This document shows, in pieces, positions 8,471 through 17,134 of a stretch of 30,422 nucleotides of DNA (position 1 is the stretch's first letter; each line of letters starts with the position of its first letter). Below the pieces are notes generated by a model. That model had not been told where the DNA came from and ran no database searches. It was given only the letters and a program-made list of their open reading frames with translations. The DNA is from an uncultured bacterium (lineage in GTDB: Bacteria; Bacteroidota; Bacteroidia; Bacteroidales; Bacteroidaceae), in contig CAJMMQ010000024.1 in assembly GCA_905214625.1 (NCBI GenBank), positions 1 through 30,422 on the forward strand, written 5' to 3'. The position numbers and the translations under genes are program-made.

Positions 8471-9532
8471 TTATTTCCGTATATTTTCAATCTCTATGCT
8501 TTCAAGGCTTCCCGTAACGGGATTAAGAACTATGCTCGTAAGCAGTTTTTTATCAAAAAGCCCTTCATCAAGGGCCACCGTCTGACCGAACTGAGCAGCA
8601 TAGAGCTCATATGCGGCCCACTGCTCCGTGCCCTTAAACAAAGTAACTTTTATCTTGCCGGGAAGGTTTACATAAAATCCGCCGTTGTCCTTGGCTTTCT
8701 TTGTGCTGAGCATGTTTTCCTGTATCGACGGCATGATATGCTTGTCTTCAACACTTATATAATAAGGATTACCGCCAAGGTCGTCGGCATCGGTTATTCC
8801 CATCCACTTTGAGAAACGGAACAACAGCTGGCGCTCTGTCTCCTTCTGCGGCACAAAAACAATCTCGGTCTCTATTGTGTCCTTAACGGTTACACCCGTA
8901 AACAGCTGCATAAGTCCGCTCTCCTGCTCATCAAGATTTCTGAGCATGATACGCAGCTGCTCTCCGTCTTTAGGCATAAAGTCGGCCTGTCCCTTACTTA
9001 AAAGGCTCTTGCTGTCGCGTATGTCGTATATCTCAAGGGCACAAAGCTCCGCCATCTTTGCAGAACTTCCGGCAGAGAGCACATCCTCGTTCATATAGTC
9101 ACGCGGATTAAGCGGCGCGGGCTTCGGCGCAGGTCTGAACGGCACACGCTGTTTTATCTGCTTTGGCTCGGCGTTTATGGCAAGCAGCACTCCGTTTTCA
9201 TCAAGGTCAATAGTCTGAATGTTATGTTTTGAATCGACAGGAGCCACATAAAACTTGGATGTATCGCGCTCACCGTCGGAATTTATGTCAAGTCCCAATA
9301 TACGGTATGTAACCGAAGGCTGCATGCTGACATCGCTTACCTTCATGTATTTTTCTGCATAAACGGCAAAGTCGCCTGGAGTGTAAGATGTTTTTTCCAT
9401 CTTAACCGTAAAGCGCAGCTCGGTGCGCGGAAGATAATATCCCGTTCCCTCAGCTATGTTCCTGCCTTTCTGGGCAAATGTGGTCTGTAGTCCCATTGTC
9501 AAGAGCAATGCACCTATTATCAGCTTCTTCAT
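8471..9532 (-). CDS. DUF4831 family exported protein
   Basis: The 353-aa protein has a signal peptide (MKKLIIGALLLTMGLQTTFA|Q) and is probably periplasmic. It matches the Bacteroidetes DUF4831 family: GTGYYLPRTELRFTVKMEKT near the mature N-terminus, followed by YTPGDFAVYAEKYM, a proline-rich stretch (VPFRPAPKPAPLNP, about 150-163) and a C-terminal part with VFVPQKETERQLLFRFSKW and PGKIKVTLFKGTEQWAAYEL. The family has no established function. It starts 68 nt after nnr on the same strand and lies 142 nt upstream of the NigD-like start. It could be transcribed from nnr; no separate promoter was identified. Confidence 0.83.
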   Translation of the reverse strand: MKKLIIGALLLTMGLQTTFAQKGRNIAEGTGYYLPRTELRFTVKMEKTSYTPGDFAVYAEKYMKVSDVSMQPSVTYRILGLDINSDGERDTSKFYVAPVDSKHNIQTIDLDENGVLLAINAEPKQIKQRVPFRPAPKPAPLNPRDYMNEDVLSAGSSAKMAELCALEIYDIRDSKSLLSKGQADFMPKDGEQLRIMLRNLDEQESGLMQLFTGVTVKDTIETEIVFVPQKETERQLLFRFSKWMGITDADDLGGNPYYISVEDKHIMPSIQENMLSTKKAKDNGGFYVNLPGKIKVTLFKGTEQWAAYELYAAQFGQTVALDEGLFDKKLLTSIVLNPVTGSLESIEIENIRK

Positions 9533-9600
9533 ATTTCTTTTATTTTTTGTTTTTCGTTATAATATGGCACGGCACTGTCGGCCCAAGCTTCTTGCCGCAC

Positions 9601-11118
9601 TTAATCCTCAAGCCGGCGAAAAGCCTGCGGCAGATATTTAATAATATCGCTCGCCACTACGCTCTCCACGCCAAGCTCCTTTGCCGCAAGGTCGCCGGCA
9701 AGTCCGTGGAGATACATTCCAAGCATACATGCGTCAGCCTGACGATAGCCTCTGGCCAACAGGCCGGTTATTATTCCGGTAAGCACGTCGCCGCTTCCAG
9801 CAGTGGCCATACCGGCGTTGCCTGTAGGATTAAACATGATGTTTCCGTCTGGCATGCACAATGCCGAATTGTGCCCTTTAAGAATGATGTACGCCTGCAG
9901 ATGCTCGGCCATGTCGCGGGCGTTGCTCAGCCGTTCATAGCTGTCGCTGTATCTGTTTCCAGACAGGCGTTCAAACTCACGCGGATGCGGAGTCATTATT
10001 ATACCCTTAGGAAGCTGCTGCAGCCAAGCCCTGTGGCTTGCAAGTATGTTCAGGCCATCGGCATCTATCACTACAGGAATCTGCGCACGTCGCACCTGAC
10101 TGATAAAGGCAATGGCCGTACCCTCCTGAGTGCCTAATCCAGGACCTATGCCCAAAGCATCAAAGTCGGCCGTTTCTATCGATTCAGAAAAAAACGTTTC
10201 TTCCTTATCTATACGCATAACGGCTTCAGGCACCGATATTTGCATTATGTCGTTGTTGCGCCTCGGCGTGCAGACCGAAACCTTTCCGGCTCCGCTCCTA
10301 AGACAAGCCTTGGTGGCCAACACAGCGGCTCCTGCCATTCCGTAACAGCCGGCAACAATAAGCGCATGGCCCATATCACCCTTATGGGCGTAATCGTCAC
10401 GGCGAAGCAGGCGTGGCCTGAGATCGTTCTCGTCTATCACGCTGTAGTGTGTCACGGTTTTCTCCATGCCTTCCTTGCTCAATCTTATGTCGAGCACACG
10501 CAACTTGCCGATAAACTTCTGGTTCTCGGCAAAGAGGAACGACAGCTTTATGTTCTGCAGTGTGAGCGTAAGGTCAGCCTTTATGATGTTTGCCCTTACG
10601 TTATATGTGTTGTCCTCGGTCATAAGTCCCGACGGAACGTCGATGCTTATCACCGTGGCCGACGACTGATTGATATACTTTACCAATGACGCAAACCCTC
10701 CTGCCAACGGTTTGTTGAGCCCCGAGCCGAACAGGCCGTCAATGACAAGCATGTTCTTCTCAAGCTTTGGCGGATCGAACTCATTCACCACCTCATCAAA
10801 CTTCCTGACGGCCTTGCATTCAATAAGCCGCTGCTTATTGGTCTTGCAGTCGTCAGACAAATTATTGTTAATGTTAAACAAATAAACGCTAACGTCATAT
10901 TTCTGCTCAGCCAACATTCTTGCAACTGCAAGGGCATCTCCTCCGTTATTGCCAGGTCCGGCAAACACAACCACCGGCATGCCGTTGCTCCAAGTTCCGC
11001 TAATGGCATGCGTTATCGATTTAGCCGCACGCTCCATCAAATCTATCGATTTAACGGGTTCGTGCTCTATCGTATATTTGTCAAGCTCACGAATCTGAGC
11101 ACCTGTAAAAATCTTCAT
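9601..11118 (-). CDS. nnr: Bifunctional NAD(P)HX epimerase/dehydratase
   Basis: The enzyme repairs hydrated, inactive NADH and NADPH. The N-terminal NnrE epimerase domain (about 1-215) shows VVFAGPGNNGGDALAVARML and VIDGLFGSGLNKPL. The C-terminal NnrD dehydratase domain (about 220-505) shows KGDMGHALIVAGCYGMAGAA, IGPGLGTQEG, VIDADGLNIL, IMTPHPREFERL and the ribokinase-like TAGSGDVLTGIITGLLARGY, whose aspartate is the catalytic residue. The length of 505 aa is normal for the fused bacterial form. The gene is divergent from hpt. A TATTTTTG box on the minus strand (11131 to 11124) is only 5 nt from the ATG, which would place initiation at or next to the start codon (leaderless mRNA). Confidence 0.95.
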   Translation of the reverse strand: MKIFTGAQIRELDKYTIEHEPVKSIDLMERAAKSITHAISGTWSNGMPVVVFAGPGNNGGDALAVARMLAEQKYDVSVYLFNINNNLSDDCKTNKQRLIECKAVRKFDEVVNEFDPPKLEKNMLVIDGLFGSGLNKPLAGGFASLVKYINQSSATVISIDVPSGLMTEDNTYNVRANIIKADLTLTLQNIKLSFLFAENQKFIGKLRVLDIRLSKEGMEKTVTHYSVIDENDLRPRLLRRDDYAHKGDMGHALIVAGCYGMAGAAVLATKACLRSGAGKVSVCTPRRNNDIMQISVPEAVMRIDKEETFFSESIETADFDALGIGPGLGTQEGTAIAFISQVRRAQIPVVIDADGLNILASHRAWLQQLPKGIIMTPHPREFERLSGNRYSDSYERLSNARDMAEHLQAYIILKGHNSALCMPDGNIMFNPTGNAGMATAGSGDVLTGIITGLLARGYRQADACMLGMYLHGLAGDLAAKELGVESVVASDIIKYLPQAFRRLED

Positions 11119-11123
11119 CAGTG

Positions 11124-11131
11124 CAAAAATA
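11124..11131 (-). promoter_or_regulatory. Candidate -7 box for nnr
   Basis: TATTTTTG fits TAnnTTTG and is followed by C on the minus strand. No good TTG-type -33 box lies 19-20 nt upstream. It would give an mRNA beginning at about the nnr start codon. Confidence 0.4.
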
Positions 11132-11175
11132 CAAAATTAATGCCAATCACTTATTAATGTTTGATATATTTTTAG

Positions 11176-11183
11176 TAATTTTG
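11176..11183 (+). promoter_or_regulatory. -7 box of the hpt-adk promoter
   Basis: TAATTTTG followed by TGCC fits the TAnnTTTG consensus. The predicted transcription start near 11189 leaves about 18 nt before the hpt ATG at 11207 and excludes the longer GTG start at 11183. The -33 region is degenerate. Confidence 0.55.
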
Positions 11184-11206
11184 TGCCAAAATATAAAAAA
11201 AGCACT

Positions 11207-11746
11207 ATGGACCCAATAAAAATCCATGACAAAAAGTTCAGGATTTCTTATCCCGAAGCCGAGATTATGAAGCATGTCAAGGCGGTTGCCGACCGCATAA
11301 ACAAAGACATGAAGGATAAGAATCCGCTGTTCCTCGCCGTACTTAACGGCTCGTTTGTCTTCGCGGCAGACCTCATGAGAATGATAACCGTACCGTGTGA
11401 GATTTCATTTGTAAAACTGGCGTCATACCAGGGAACCATGTCCACGGGAAAGATAAAGGAGGTTATCGGCATAAACGAAGACCTCTCAGGCAGAACTGTT
11501 ATTATTCTCGAAGACATTGTTGAAAGCGGCCTGACAATGAAACGCATGATCGACTCGCTTGGAACACGCAATCCTGAATCAATACATATCTGCACACTTC
11601 TGCTTAAACCCGAAAAACTTACAGTAGACTTAAACATTGAATACGCGGCAATGGAGATTCCTAACGACTTCATAGTAGGCTACGGACTCGATTACAATCA
11701 GCAGGGACGAAACCTGCGCGACATATATACTCTGGTAGAAGAGTAA
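11207..11746 (+). CDS. hpt: Hypoxanthine phosphoribosyltransferase
   Basis: This cytoplasmic salvage enzyme of 179 aa makes IMP (and usually GMP) from the free base and PRPP. It shows the type I PRTase fold: AVLNGSFVFAADLMR near residue 45 (PPi loop region), SYQGTMSTGKI (flexible-loop serine-tyrosine) and the PRPP-binding motif VIILEDIVESGLTMKRM near 100-116, then FIVGYGLDYNQQGRNL near the C-terminus. ATG 11207 was chosen over an in-frame GTG at 11183, which lies within the predicted promoter. adk follows after 27 nt, so the two are probably one transcript supplying purine nucleotides. Confidence 0.94.
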   Translation: MDPIKIHDKKFRISYPEAEIMKHVKAVADRINKDMKDKNPLFLAVLNGSFVFAADLMRMITVPCEISFVKLASYQGTMSTGKIKEVIGINEDLSGRTVIILEDIVESGLTMKRMIDSLGTRNPESIHICTLLLKPEKLTVDLNIEYAAMEIPNDFIVGYGLDYNQQGRNLRDIYTLVEE

Positions 11747-11773
11747 GAAGACAAACTCACATAAAGTAAAAAG

Positions 11774-12346
11774 ATGAAGAATATTGTAATTTTCGGTGCG
11801 CCCGGTTCAGGAAAGGGCACACAAAGCGATCTTATGATTAAGAAGTACGGATTCGGCCACATCTCAACCGGCGACGTACTGCGTAACGAAATCAAGAACG
11901 AGACAGAACTGGGAAAAACTGCCAAACAATACATCGATAAAGGACAGCTTATTCCTGACGAACTGATGGTAAGCATCCTTGCAAGCGTTTACGACAGTTT
12001 CGGAAAAGAGCACAAGGGCGTTATCTTCGACGGTTTCCCCCGCACAATACCGCAGGCAGAGGCCCTGAAGAGCATGCTCAACGAGCGCGGACACAATATC
12101 GCTGCCATGATTGAGCTCGACGTTCCCGAAGACGAGCTGATGACACGCCTAATCAAGCGCGGTCAGGAGTGTGGACGCTCTGACGACAACGAAGAGACAA
12201 TAAAGAAGCGTCTCGACGTTTATCACAACCAGACTGCTCCGCTGATTGAGTGGTATTCAAAAGAGAACCTTCATCACCACATCAACGGTCTTGGCGAACT
12301 CGACCGCATTTTCGGCGACATCTGCAACGTTATCGACAATCTGTAA
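11774..12346 (+). CDS. adk: Adenylate kinase, short-lid form
   Basis: This enzyme interconverts ATP + AMP and 2 ADP. The Walker A motif GAPGSGKGTQS is at residues 8-18, the AMP-binding segment GHISTGDVLRNEI near 28-40, and the FDGFPRTIPQAEAL signature near 85-98. The lid is the short, zinc-free type (RGQECGRSDD), giving 190 aa in line with other Bacteroidetes Adk proteins. It is the second gene after hpt and is followed by a strong terminator. In many Bacteroidetes the next gene would be obgE; here a restriction island intervenes. Confidence 0.96.
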   Translation: MKNIVIFGAPGSGKGTQSDLMIKKYGFGHISTGDVLRNEIKNETELGKTAKQYIDKGQLIPDELMVSILASVYDSFGKEHKGVIFDGFPRTIPQAEALKSMLNERGHNIAAMIELDVPEDELMTRLIKRGQECGRSDDNEETIKKRLDVYHNQTAPLIEWYSKENLHHHINGLGELDRIFGDICNVIDNL

Positions 12347-12369
12347 ATACGTAAAACCTATTATATAAT

Positions 12370-12415
12370 ATAAGGGGCTAAGGGAGTGCAACTCCGTCTT
12401 AGCCTCTTATTTTTA
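12370..12415 (+). terminator. Intrinsic terminator of hpt-adk
   Basis: A long hairpin pairs ATAAG(G)GGCTAAG and GGAGT with ACTCC and CTTAGCC(T)CTTAT around a GCA loop (12370-12410), followed by TTTTTA. It lies 24 nt after the adk stop. It marks the left edge of the housekeeping block, before the accessory island. Confidence 0.88.
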
Positions 12416-12450
12416 TACGCGAGTTTAAGATAAGAAAAAACATATAAAAA

Positions 12451-12479
12451 TTGGCAATCACGCAAACATTTTATCTTTG
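12451..12479 (+). promoter_or_regulatory. Orphan Bacteroidetes-type promoter
   Basis: A TTG (12451-12453) precedes TATCTTTG (12472-12479) by 18 nt, close to the consensus spacing, and the -7 box is followed by CA. It points to the plus strand, where only about 160 nt of non-coding sequence and a transposase relic follow. It may be the leftover promoter of the former insertion sequence, or drive an unrecognised short RNA antisense to the 3' end of the island operon. Confidence 0.5.
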
Positions 12480-12605
12480 CACCTGAAAGTCAAACAGTTA
12501 CAAATAATACGAGCAATAATTACCAAGAACAAAATTACAGTTTTTATATTATTAATAAATTTGGGTATCGAACTTTAAAAATCTGCATTTGTCCCCACAT
12601 TATAA

Positions 12606-12702
12606 TGAAGTTGTAAGGCACAGGACTCTAAGAATAACATGTCTGAAAGTGAGATAATGACTATACTTGTATACTACCATTTCGGCATTTACCACACTTT
12701 CA
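12606..12702 (+). pseudogene. IS982-type transposase relic (N-terminal fragment)
   Basis: From ATG 12639 the plus strand encodes MSESEIMTILVYYHFGIYH followed by TFKE. This resembles the conserved N-terminal segment of IS982-family transposases (S[ED]SE[IV]MTI...FH...F..FK). The similarity ends at about 12702, where the sequence becomes the 3' end of the opposite-strand AlbA_2 gene. Upstream, residues similar to the basic run expected before this motif (RHRTLRI) occur one frame over, suggesting a frameshift. Everything downstream of the fragment is missing, so no transposase can be made. The family call is from recalled motif resemblance. Confidence 0.55.
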
Positions 12703-14154
12703 AGGAATCTTTGATATTATCTCCCAATATCCACCAAAATCAGCGCCAACACGTTTGATGATTCCTTTTTCCCGTAATTTTTTAATATGATATTTTATTC
12801 CATCTTCTGTAATGTTTTCTATATTAGCAGCAATTTCTTTACGACTGGCATTTGGATGAACATTTATATATTCAATAATTGCTTTTTGTACATCAGACAG
12901 TGTCTGGGCAGTGGTCTGGGTAGTGGTCTGGGTAGTGGTCTGGGTAGTGGTCTTAGCAATGTTATCTTCATTTGAAAAAACATCAACACCAAATACGGTT
13001 AATTTAGACACATCAAACACAGCTTCCTTATTGCCATTTTTATTCAACATATCCTGTACCCTCTTCACGCCTTGATTAAACATATTTACATATTTCATCT
13101 CTTTCATTGCTTCTGCAACAATCGGGTTACGATAGTCGTTTACCATCGGGAAATTTTCCGGACGTGCTTCGCCGTATAAGCCTCCGGCATTCATAATCTC
13201 AATATGGTCATCGAAGTGATACAAACGAATAGGCATATTTGCTTGATAATCACGATGCATACAAGCATTCATCATCAGTTCTCTTAATGCATTTTTAGGG
13301 TAATTGATTATTGTCTTTTCACGAAATAAACTAACAGTAACCGGACGTTGGGTTATGATTGCATCGCTGACAAATGATTCTAACATTGGCAACATTCGAT
13401 ACAAAGGGCCGTGAAAACGCTTCTCATTAAGGACATCGCCGCCTTTCTCTGTACCTTGAAAACGTACATACTGAACATAATTTCCAGGCATATAATAGCG
13501 GGGATTTTTACCAAACAAAATAATCGCTGCATAAGTAGGACAGTCGTGTGTACGGTCATACAGATGGATTGATGCCATCTTTTCTTTTATATCACGGTTA
13601 TCCTGATTTAAGATTTCAGCATCTACGGCAGAAGGTAGATATGTGTTTTTTATAAAATCTAATTCCAGGTCATCGAGAGAGGAGCCCAAACACGGTGTTG
13701 CGTCAAAAGTTGCCATGTATGCGGTACGTCTCTCTGTCAATATACGTTCTTCAGCTTCACTGGCTATATCCCGTCTTGGACCGACACGAACGAATACTCT
13801 ACCACGATAACGGACAGGAGGTAACAATGACGGTGAGACTTCTGCTACCAGCAAGTCACCTTCGGGATACTCCACTTTGTCAACCGTCATTACCGGCAAA
13901 GGCAGAATATTACCATCAGAACGAATTGCAGCAATCTTTTTGAGTAAATTGTCATCTACTTTAAGCCCTGATAATCGTCCATCATCATATGCACCGATTA
14001 ATAAGTACCCTTTCTTGCGAGAATCGGGCAAATCATTGGCAAATGCACAAATTGCCTCACAGAACTTATCCATATTACCTGTTGATATAGTTCGCTCTAT
14101 CCTATAGGTCTCTGTGCTATGTAATAAAAATTGTATTTCGTCTTTCGTTATCAT
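12700..14154 (-). CDS. AlbA_2/Schlafen-like domain ATP-binding protein with C-terminal winged helix
   Basis: The 484-aa protein has an N-terminal AlbA_2 (Schlafen-like) domain (about 8-125: ETYRIERTISTGNMDKFCEA, GYLLIGAYDDG, GRVFVRVGPRR). A central region follows with the KNALRELMMNACMHRDY and DHIEIMNAGGLYG segments of an HATPase_c_4-type ATP-binding module (about 280-370). Next is a threonine/glutamine linker of tandem TTTQ units (about 402-418), then a winged-helix domain (about 425-484: NASRKEIAANI, IKYHIKKLREKGIIKR). Relatives are often annotated as RecG-like or transcriptional regulators and are frequent in defence islands. It starts 12 nt after res and is the third gene of the mod-res operon. 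Its stop lies at the junction with an IS relic, so the last few residues (ISKIP) may be acquired. Whether it regulates, or adds an effector to, the restriction system is not known. Confidence 0.85.
   Translation of the reverse strand: MITKDEIQFLLHSTETYRIERTISTGNMDKFCEAICAFANDLPDSRKKGYLLIGAYDDGRLSGLKVDDNLLKKIAAIRSDGNILPLPVMTVDKVEYPEGDLLVAEVSPSLLPPVRYRGRVFVRVGPRRDIASEAEERILTERRTAYMATFDATPCLGSSLDDLELDFIKNTYLPSAVDAEILNQDNRDIKEKMASIHLYDRTHDCPTYAAIILFGKNPRYYMPGNYVQYVRFQGTEKGGDVLNEKRFHGPLYRMLPMLESFVSDAIITQRPVTVSLFREKTIINYPKNALRELMMNACMHRDYQANMPIRLYHFDDHIEIMNAGGLYGEARPENFPMVNDYRNPIVAEAMKEMKYVNMFNQGVKRVQDMLNKNGNKEAVFDVSKLTVFGVDVFSNEDNIAKTTTQTTTQTTTQTTAQTLSDVQKAIIEYINVHPNASRKEIAANIENITEDGIKYHIKKLREKGIIKRVGADFGGYWEIISKIP
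12904..12951. repeat. 12-bp tandem repeat, four copies, inside the AlbA_2 gene
   Basis: The unit CTGGGTAGTGGT occurs four times in a row, with one substitution in the first copy (12904-12951). On the coding strand it yields the TTTQ repeat linker. The 12-bp unit keeps the frame, so copy-number changes would alter linker length rather than switch the gene off. Confidence 0.9.
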
Positions 14155-14166
14155 ACTTGATATTTA

Positions 14167-17133
14167 TTATTTCTGCAATACATCTTTTATTATCTGCAAC
14201 ATTTTCTTATTGTTAAGCTGTGTCCGAAAATACACATTATATCCCTGAGCTGACAAGTTTTTGAAGAATACTTCCGCACATTTAATTTTTGAATCCTCAA
14301 TGCCGCGAAGAGTTGATTTGTTTTCAACATCCTTCGTCTCTACAACAATATTGAGTTCTTTTTCTCCATTGTCTTTTTTAACGACATACATAAAGTCGGG
14401 ACTATAGGACTCTCCGGTAATGGTCGGAATTGCGATACTGTTACGCGGAATTTTTCCATAAACAATCACTTCATCAATCGAAGCATTGATGTTTTTCAAC
14501 TCCAACGGTGAGTCATAAGCCTTTGTGTCATATAAATATTTCTCCATGGGAGCCCCCTCTTCTATCTTTACGCCTATTCTTCCTTGTGCAATATTCTCCC
14601 GGACGGCTCCGTCGTTATGGGTAAGAGCTGTCGCTTCGGGTTGTCCATGGGTCTTTTTGTAGTTAAAGCGTCCTTGAAGAGTGGTCATTTTCCAGTCTGT
14701 AAAACCTCGGATTATTTCACCAACAGTCTGTTCATTAAAATATTTGTCATCTATATTTCCATGTTTCTTTACATAGTCGCAGATGGACTTGTGTACCATC
14801 AAAATAGGAATATTGGTTGCCGATGATATCCTTTTTAAGAAAATACCGTAAGTGAGGGAATTGGCAATGGAATACTGCACACCACTGCCTGTTTCTGTTC
14901 TCATTTGCCCCCCATCACTTCGGACTATATCTCTGTGACTTGAAATAACCTGTTCAGAGAAAATGGAAGGCTCCTCTAATATTTCTGACAACCCTTTCTC
15001 CAAATCAGCATCGATATTGTCATCGTACCAAATAGTATATCTTTGGTTAAGAACCTTCCACAACTCCTGAATCTCTGCAAAACGGGCTTTGCGGATACCA
15101 ATTGGTTTTTCAGATGTTTTATTGCAGTCTTTGATTTTTCTCGCTTCCAATCCGGATTTGAATAACGGATACTCTTCAAAGAACTGTGTTCTATTTTGTG
15201 GTACAATAGCAAATGAGCTGTCAATATATTTTTTCATTAAAAGTTCTGCCAGCAATAGCGAATCTTCTTTACCCATTTTCTCGGCTACCTGTTTTATTTG
15301 ATCCAATGAAACAGATGCCGTACCTGGTACTTCACTATTTATTTGCTCAATGAGTTTATTGGCAAAATCAGCTTCAGTAAAATCTACTATGTAGTTCAAC
15401 ATGAACTCTTGATTGGAGATACGGTTGCCACATTCATCAACAGGCAGCCGCAGTCCTCGTCCTACTTCCTGCAACTTTGAGGTTTCACTACCGCTCGACC
15501 TCAATTTAGCAATAGTAAACACATTCGGATTATCCCAACCCTCCTTCAATGTCCACTTTGAGAATAAGAATCGGCGCAGAATATATTTACCGTCTTTGTC
15601 TTTAAAAGCAAGCAATTGTTTTTTACCGTTCAGAATATCATTTATTTCCTTGGCTATGTCTTCGTCCGACGAATTGTGATCTTGACCAAAATACCCTCCA
15701 TGGCATTCGTCAATATGGCTTAAACTTGCTTCAAGGTATTCCCGATATTCTGACTCTGATTCATCCAATTCTTTTATCGTTGCAATTAATTTCTCCTTGA
15801 GCAATCTTTCAAAGGCCTCAATTATATATAGTTTCTTTCCATCTTTGTTTTTCCGATAGGAGGTAATGTCATCTATGAAGAAAAGCGCCAGCGTTTTGAT
15901 TTTGAACGTGCGTCCGCAGAAATTCTCCCGTTCAGTCTCAAAATGGCGTTCGAGGGCAAGACGCAACATCTGCTCCTGGTACGATTGCATATAAATGTCC
16001 ACATCCATCTCCTCTCCAACAGTCTTAATCAATCCATTGGACAACTCGATGGCATTTTTATCAATTGCCTGTATCGTAATGCCATTAAACTCTTCGGAAA
16101 TTACCGACAACGAATCATTTACTTGCAGATGATATGTCTTTGTCGGATTGTCTGCACTTTTATGCTGAAATATGGCTTCCTCGTTTTTGACAACTGATAA
16201 CAGTTTTATTTTTTCCTCCTTTTTTGAGACTGGTTCAAAGTGTTCTTTGGCAACGCCTTTAATCAATCCTTGGTTGAATGCTTCACAAGCATTCAGGTCG
16301 TACAGCAGGTTCGAATAGTCATGCACCACTGTTTTACTTTTACCTCTTCCGGACGTGGTTTCAGGGAAAGTTGCGCCGTAGCGTATAATACATTGAGGGT
16401 TAATCTCCGTTTTAATTACGCCAAACGCCTTCTGGTCGCGCGAGAACTTATGTGGCTCGTCAATAATAACAAACGGACGAGTGGCACGGAGAGCATCGAA
16501 CGGGCGATAAAATCCCTCAACAACACTACCATAATCATCGCGGCTGAGCATATAGCTCTTGGCAACCTTTAACAGTTGCATATTTACAAGAAGGACATAT
16601 ATCTTTTTGGTATCCCTGTTTGAGCCTTTTACGAATTCACTAACTGCAGCAGGAAAATACTGCCTGCCTTTCTTTTTTTTCTTGGGCGGCTCCAATGTAA
16701 GCAATTCAATTTCAGCATCATATCCGCACACATCCCGAAAATGACGTTTGACATAACCGTCCTCCATAAACTGCCTTGCTCCGGCTTTAATAGGAAGCGT
16801 AGGTACTGCAACAATAAATTTATTTATACCATAACGTTTGTGCAACTCATACATTGTCCGGGTATAAACGTATGTTTTGCCCGTACCCGTTTCCATCTTA
16901 ATGTCAAGGTTTAGGCAGCTTGCATCATGTGAATATGCACAATGCTCCGGTTGTATGCCGTTTCGCTTCTGTATGGCGATGATATTTTGGCCTACACCAT
17001 CTTTTGATATGGTTATTTCGGGATTGGCATAGAACATCGTAGGCGACTTTATCGCCGTATCGGTAAAGACATCCGCAACAGCATCAACACCTGTTTGCTG
17101 ATGTGGCAATGAAGGCTGAAGAATAAGTTCCAT
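14167..17133 (-). CDS. res: Type III restriction enzyme, Res subunit
   Basis: A protein of 988 aa with an SF2 helicase/translocase core followed by a PD-(D/E)xK nuclease. Motif I METGTGKTYVY lies near residue 79, motif II is VIIDEPHKF near 224, and motif VI is LQEVGRGLRLP near 554. The nuclease is at about 910-935 (SPDFMYVV...LNIVVETKD). Type III enzymes use ATP to communicate between two head-to-head unmodified sites and cut 25-27 bp from one of them, working in complex with Mod. ATG 17133 was chosen because MELILQPSLPHQQTGVDAV is the usual N-terminus and it follows the mod stop by 1 nt (TGATATG); the longer frame would overlap mod. All key motifs are present, so the subunit looks active. 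Confidence 0.95.
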   Translation of the reverse strand: MELILQPSLPHQQTGVDAVADVFTDTAIKSPTMFYANPEITISKDGVGQNIIAIQKRNGIQPEHCAYSHDASCLNLDIKMETGTGKTYVYTRTMYELHKRYGINKFIVAVPTLPIKAGARQFMEDGYVKRHFRDVCGYDAEIELLTLEPPKKKKKGRQYFPAAVSEFVKGSNRDTKKIYVLLVNMQLLKVAKSYMLSRDDYGSVVEGFYRPFDALRATRPFVIIDEPHKFSRDQKAFGVIKTEINPQCIIRYGATFPETTSGRGKSKTVVHDYSNLLYDLNACEAFNQGLIKGVAKEHFEPVSKKEEKIKLLSVVKNEEAIFQHKSADNPTKTYHLQVNDSLSVISEEFNGITIQAIDKNAIELSNGLIKTVGEEMDVDIYMQSYQEQMLRLALERHFETERENFCGRTFKIKTLALFFIDDITSYRKNKDGKKLYIIEAFERLLKEKLIATIKELDESESEYREYLEASLSHIDECHGGYFGQDHNSSDEDIAKEINDILNGKKQLLAFKDKDGKYILRRFLFSKWTLKEGWDNPNVFTIAKLRSSGSETSKLQEVGRGLRLPVDECGNRISNQEFMLNYIVDFTEADFANKLIEQINSEVPGTASVSLDQIKQVAEKMGKEDSLLLAELLMKKYIDSSFAIVPQNRTQFFEEYPLFKSGLEARKIKDCNKTSEKPIGIRKARFAEIQELWKVLNQRYTIWYDDNIDADLEKGLSEILEEPSIFSEQVISSHRDIVRSDGGQMRTETGSGVQYSIANSLTYGIFLKRISSATNIPILMVHKSICDYVKKHGNIDDKYFNEQTVGEIIRGFTDWKMTTLQGRFNYKKTHGQPEATALTHNDGAVRENIAQGRIGVKIEEGAPMEKYLYDTKAYDSPLELKNINASIDEVIVYGKIPRNSIAIPTITGESYSPDFMYVVKKDNGEKELNIVVETKDVENKSTLRGIEDSKIKCAEVFFKNLSAQGYNVYFRTQLNNKKMLQIIKDVLQK

Positions 17134-17134
17134 A

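Noticed and set aside
9478..10137. 219-codon plus-strand open frame
   Set aside because: It is a shadow of nnr and the DUF4831 start, rich in Cys and His, with no domain features; nnr is unambiguous on the other strand.
12904..12951. Possible CRISPR or frame-switching repeat
   Set aside because: The units are contiguous with no spacers, and the unit is 12 bp, a multiple of three, so it is a protein linker repeat rather than a CRISPR array or on/off phase switch.
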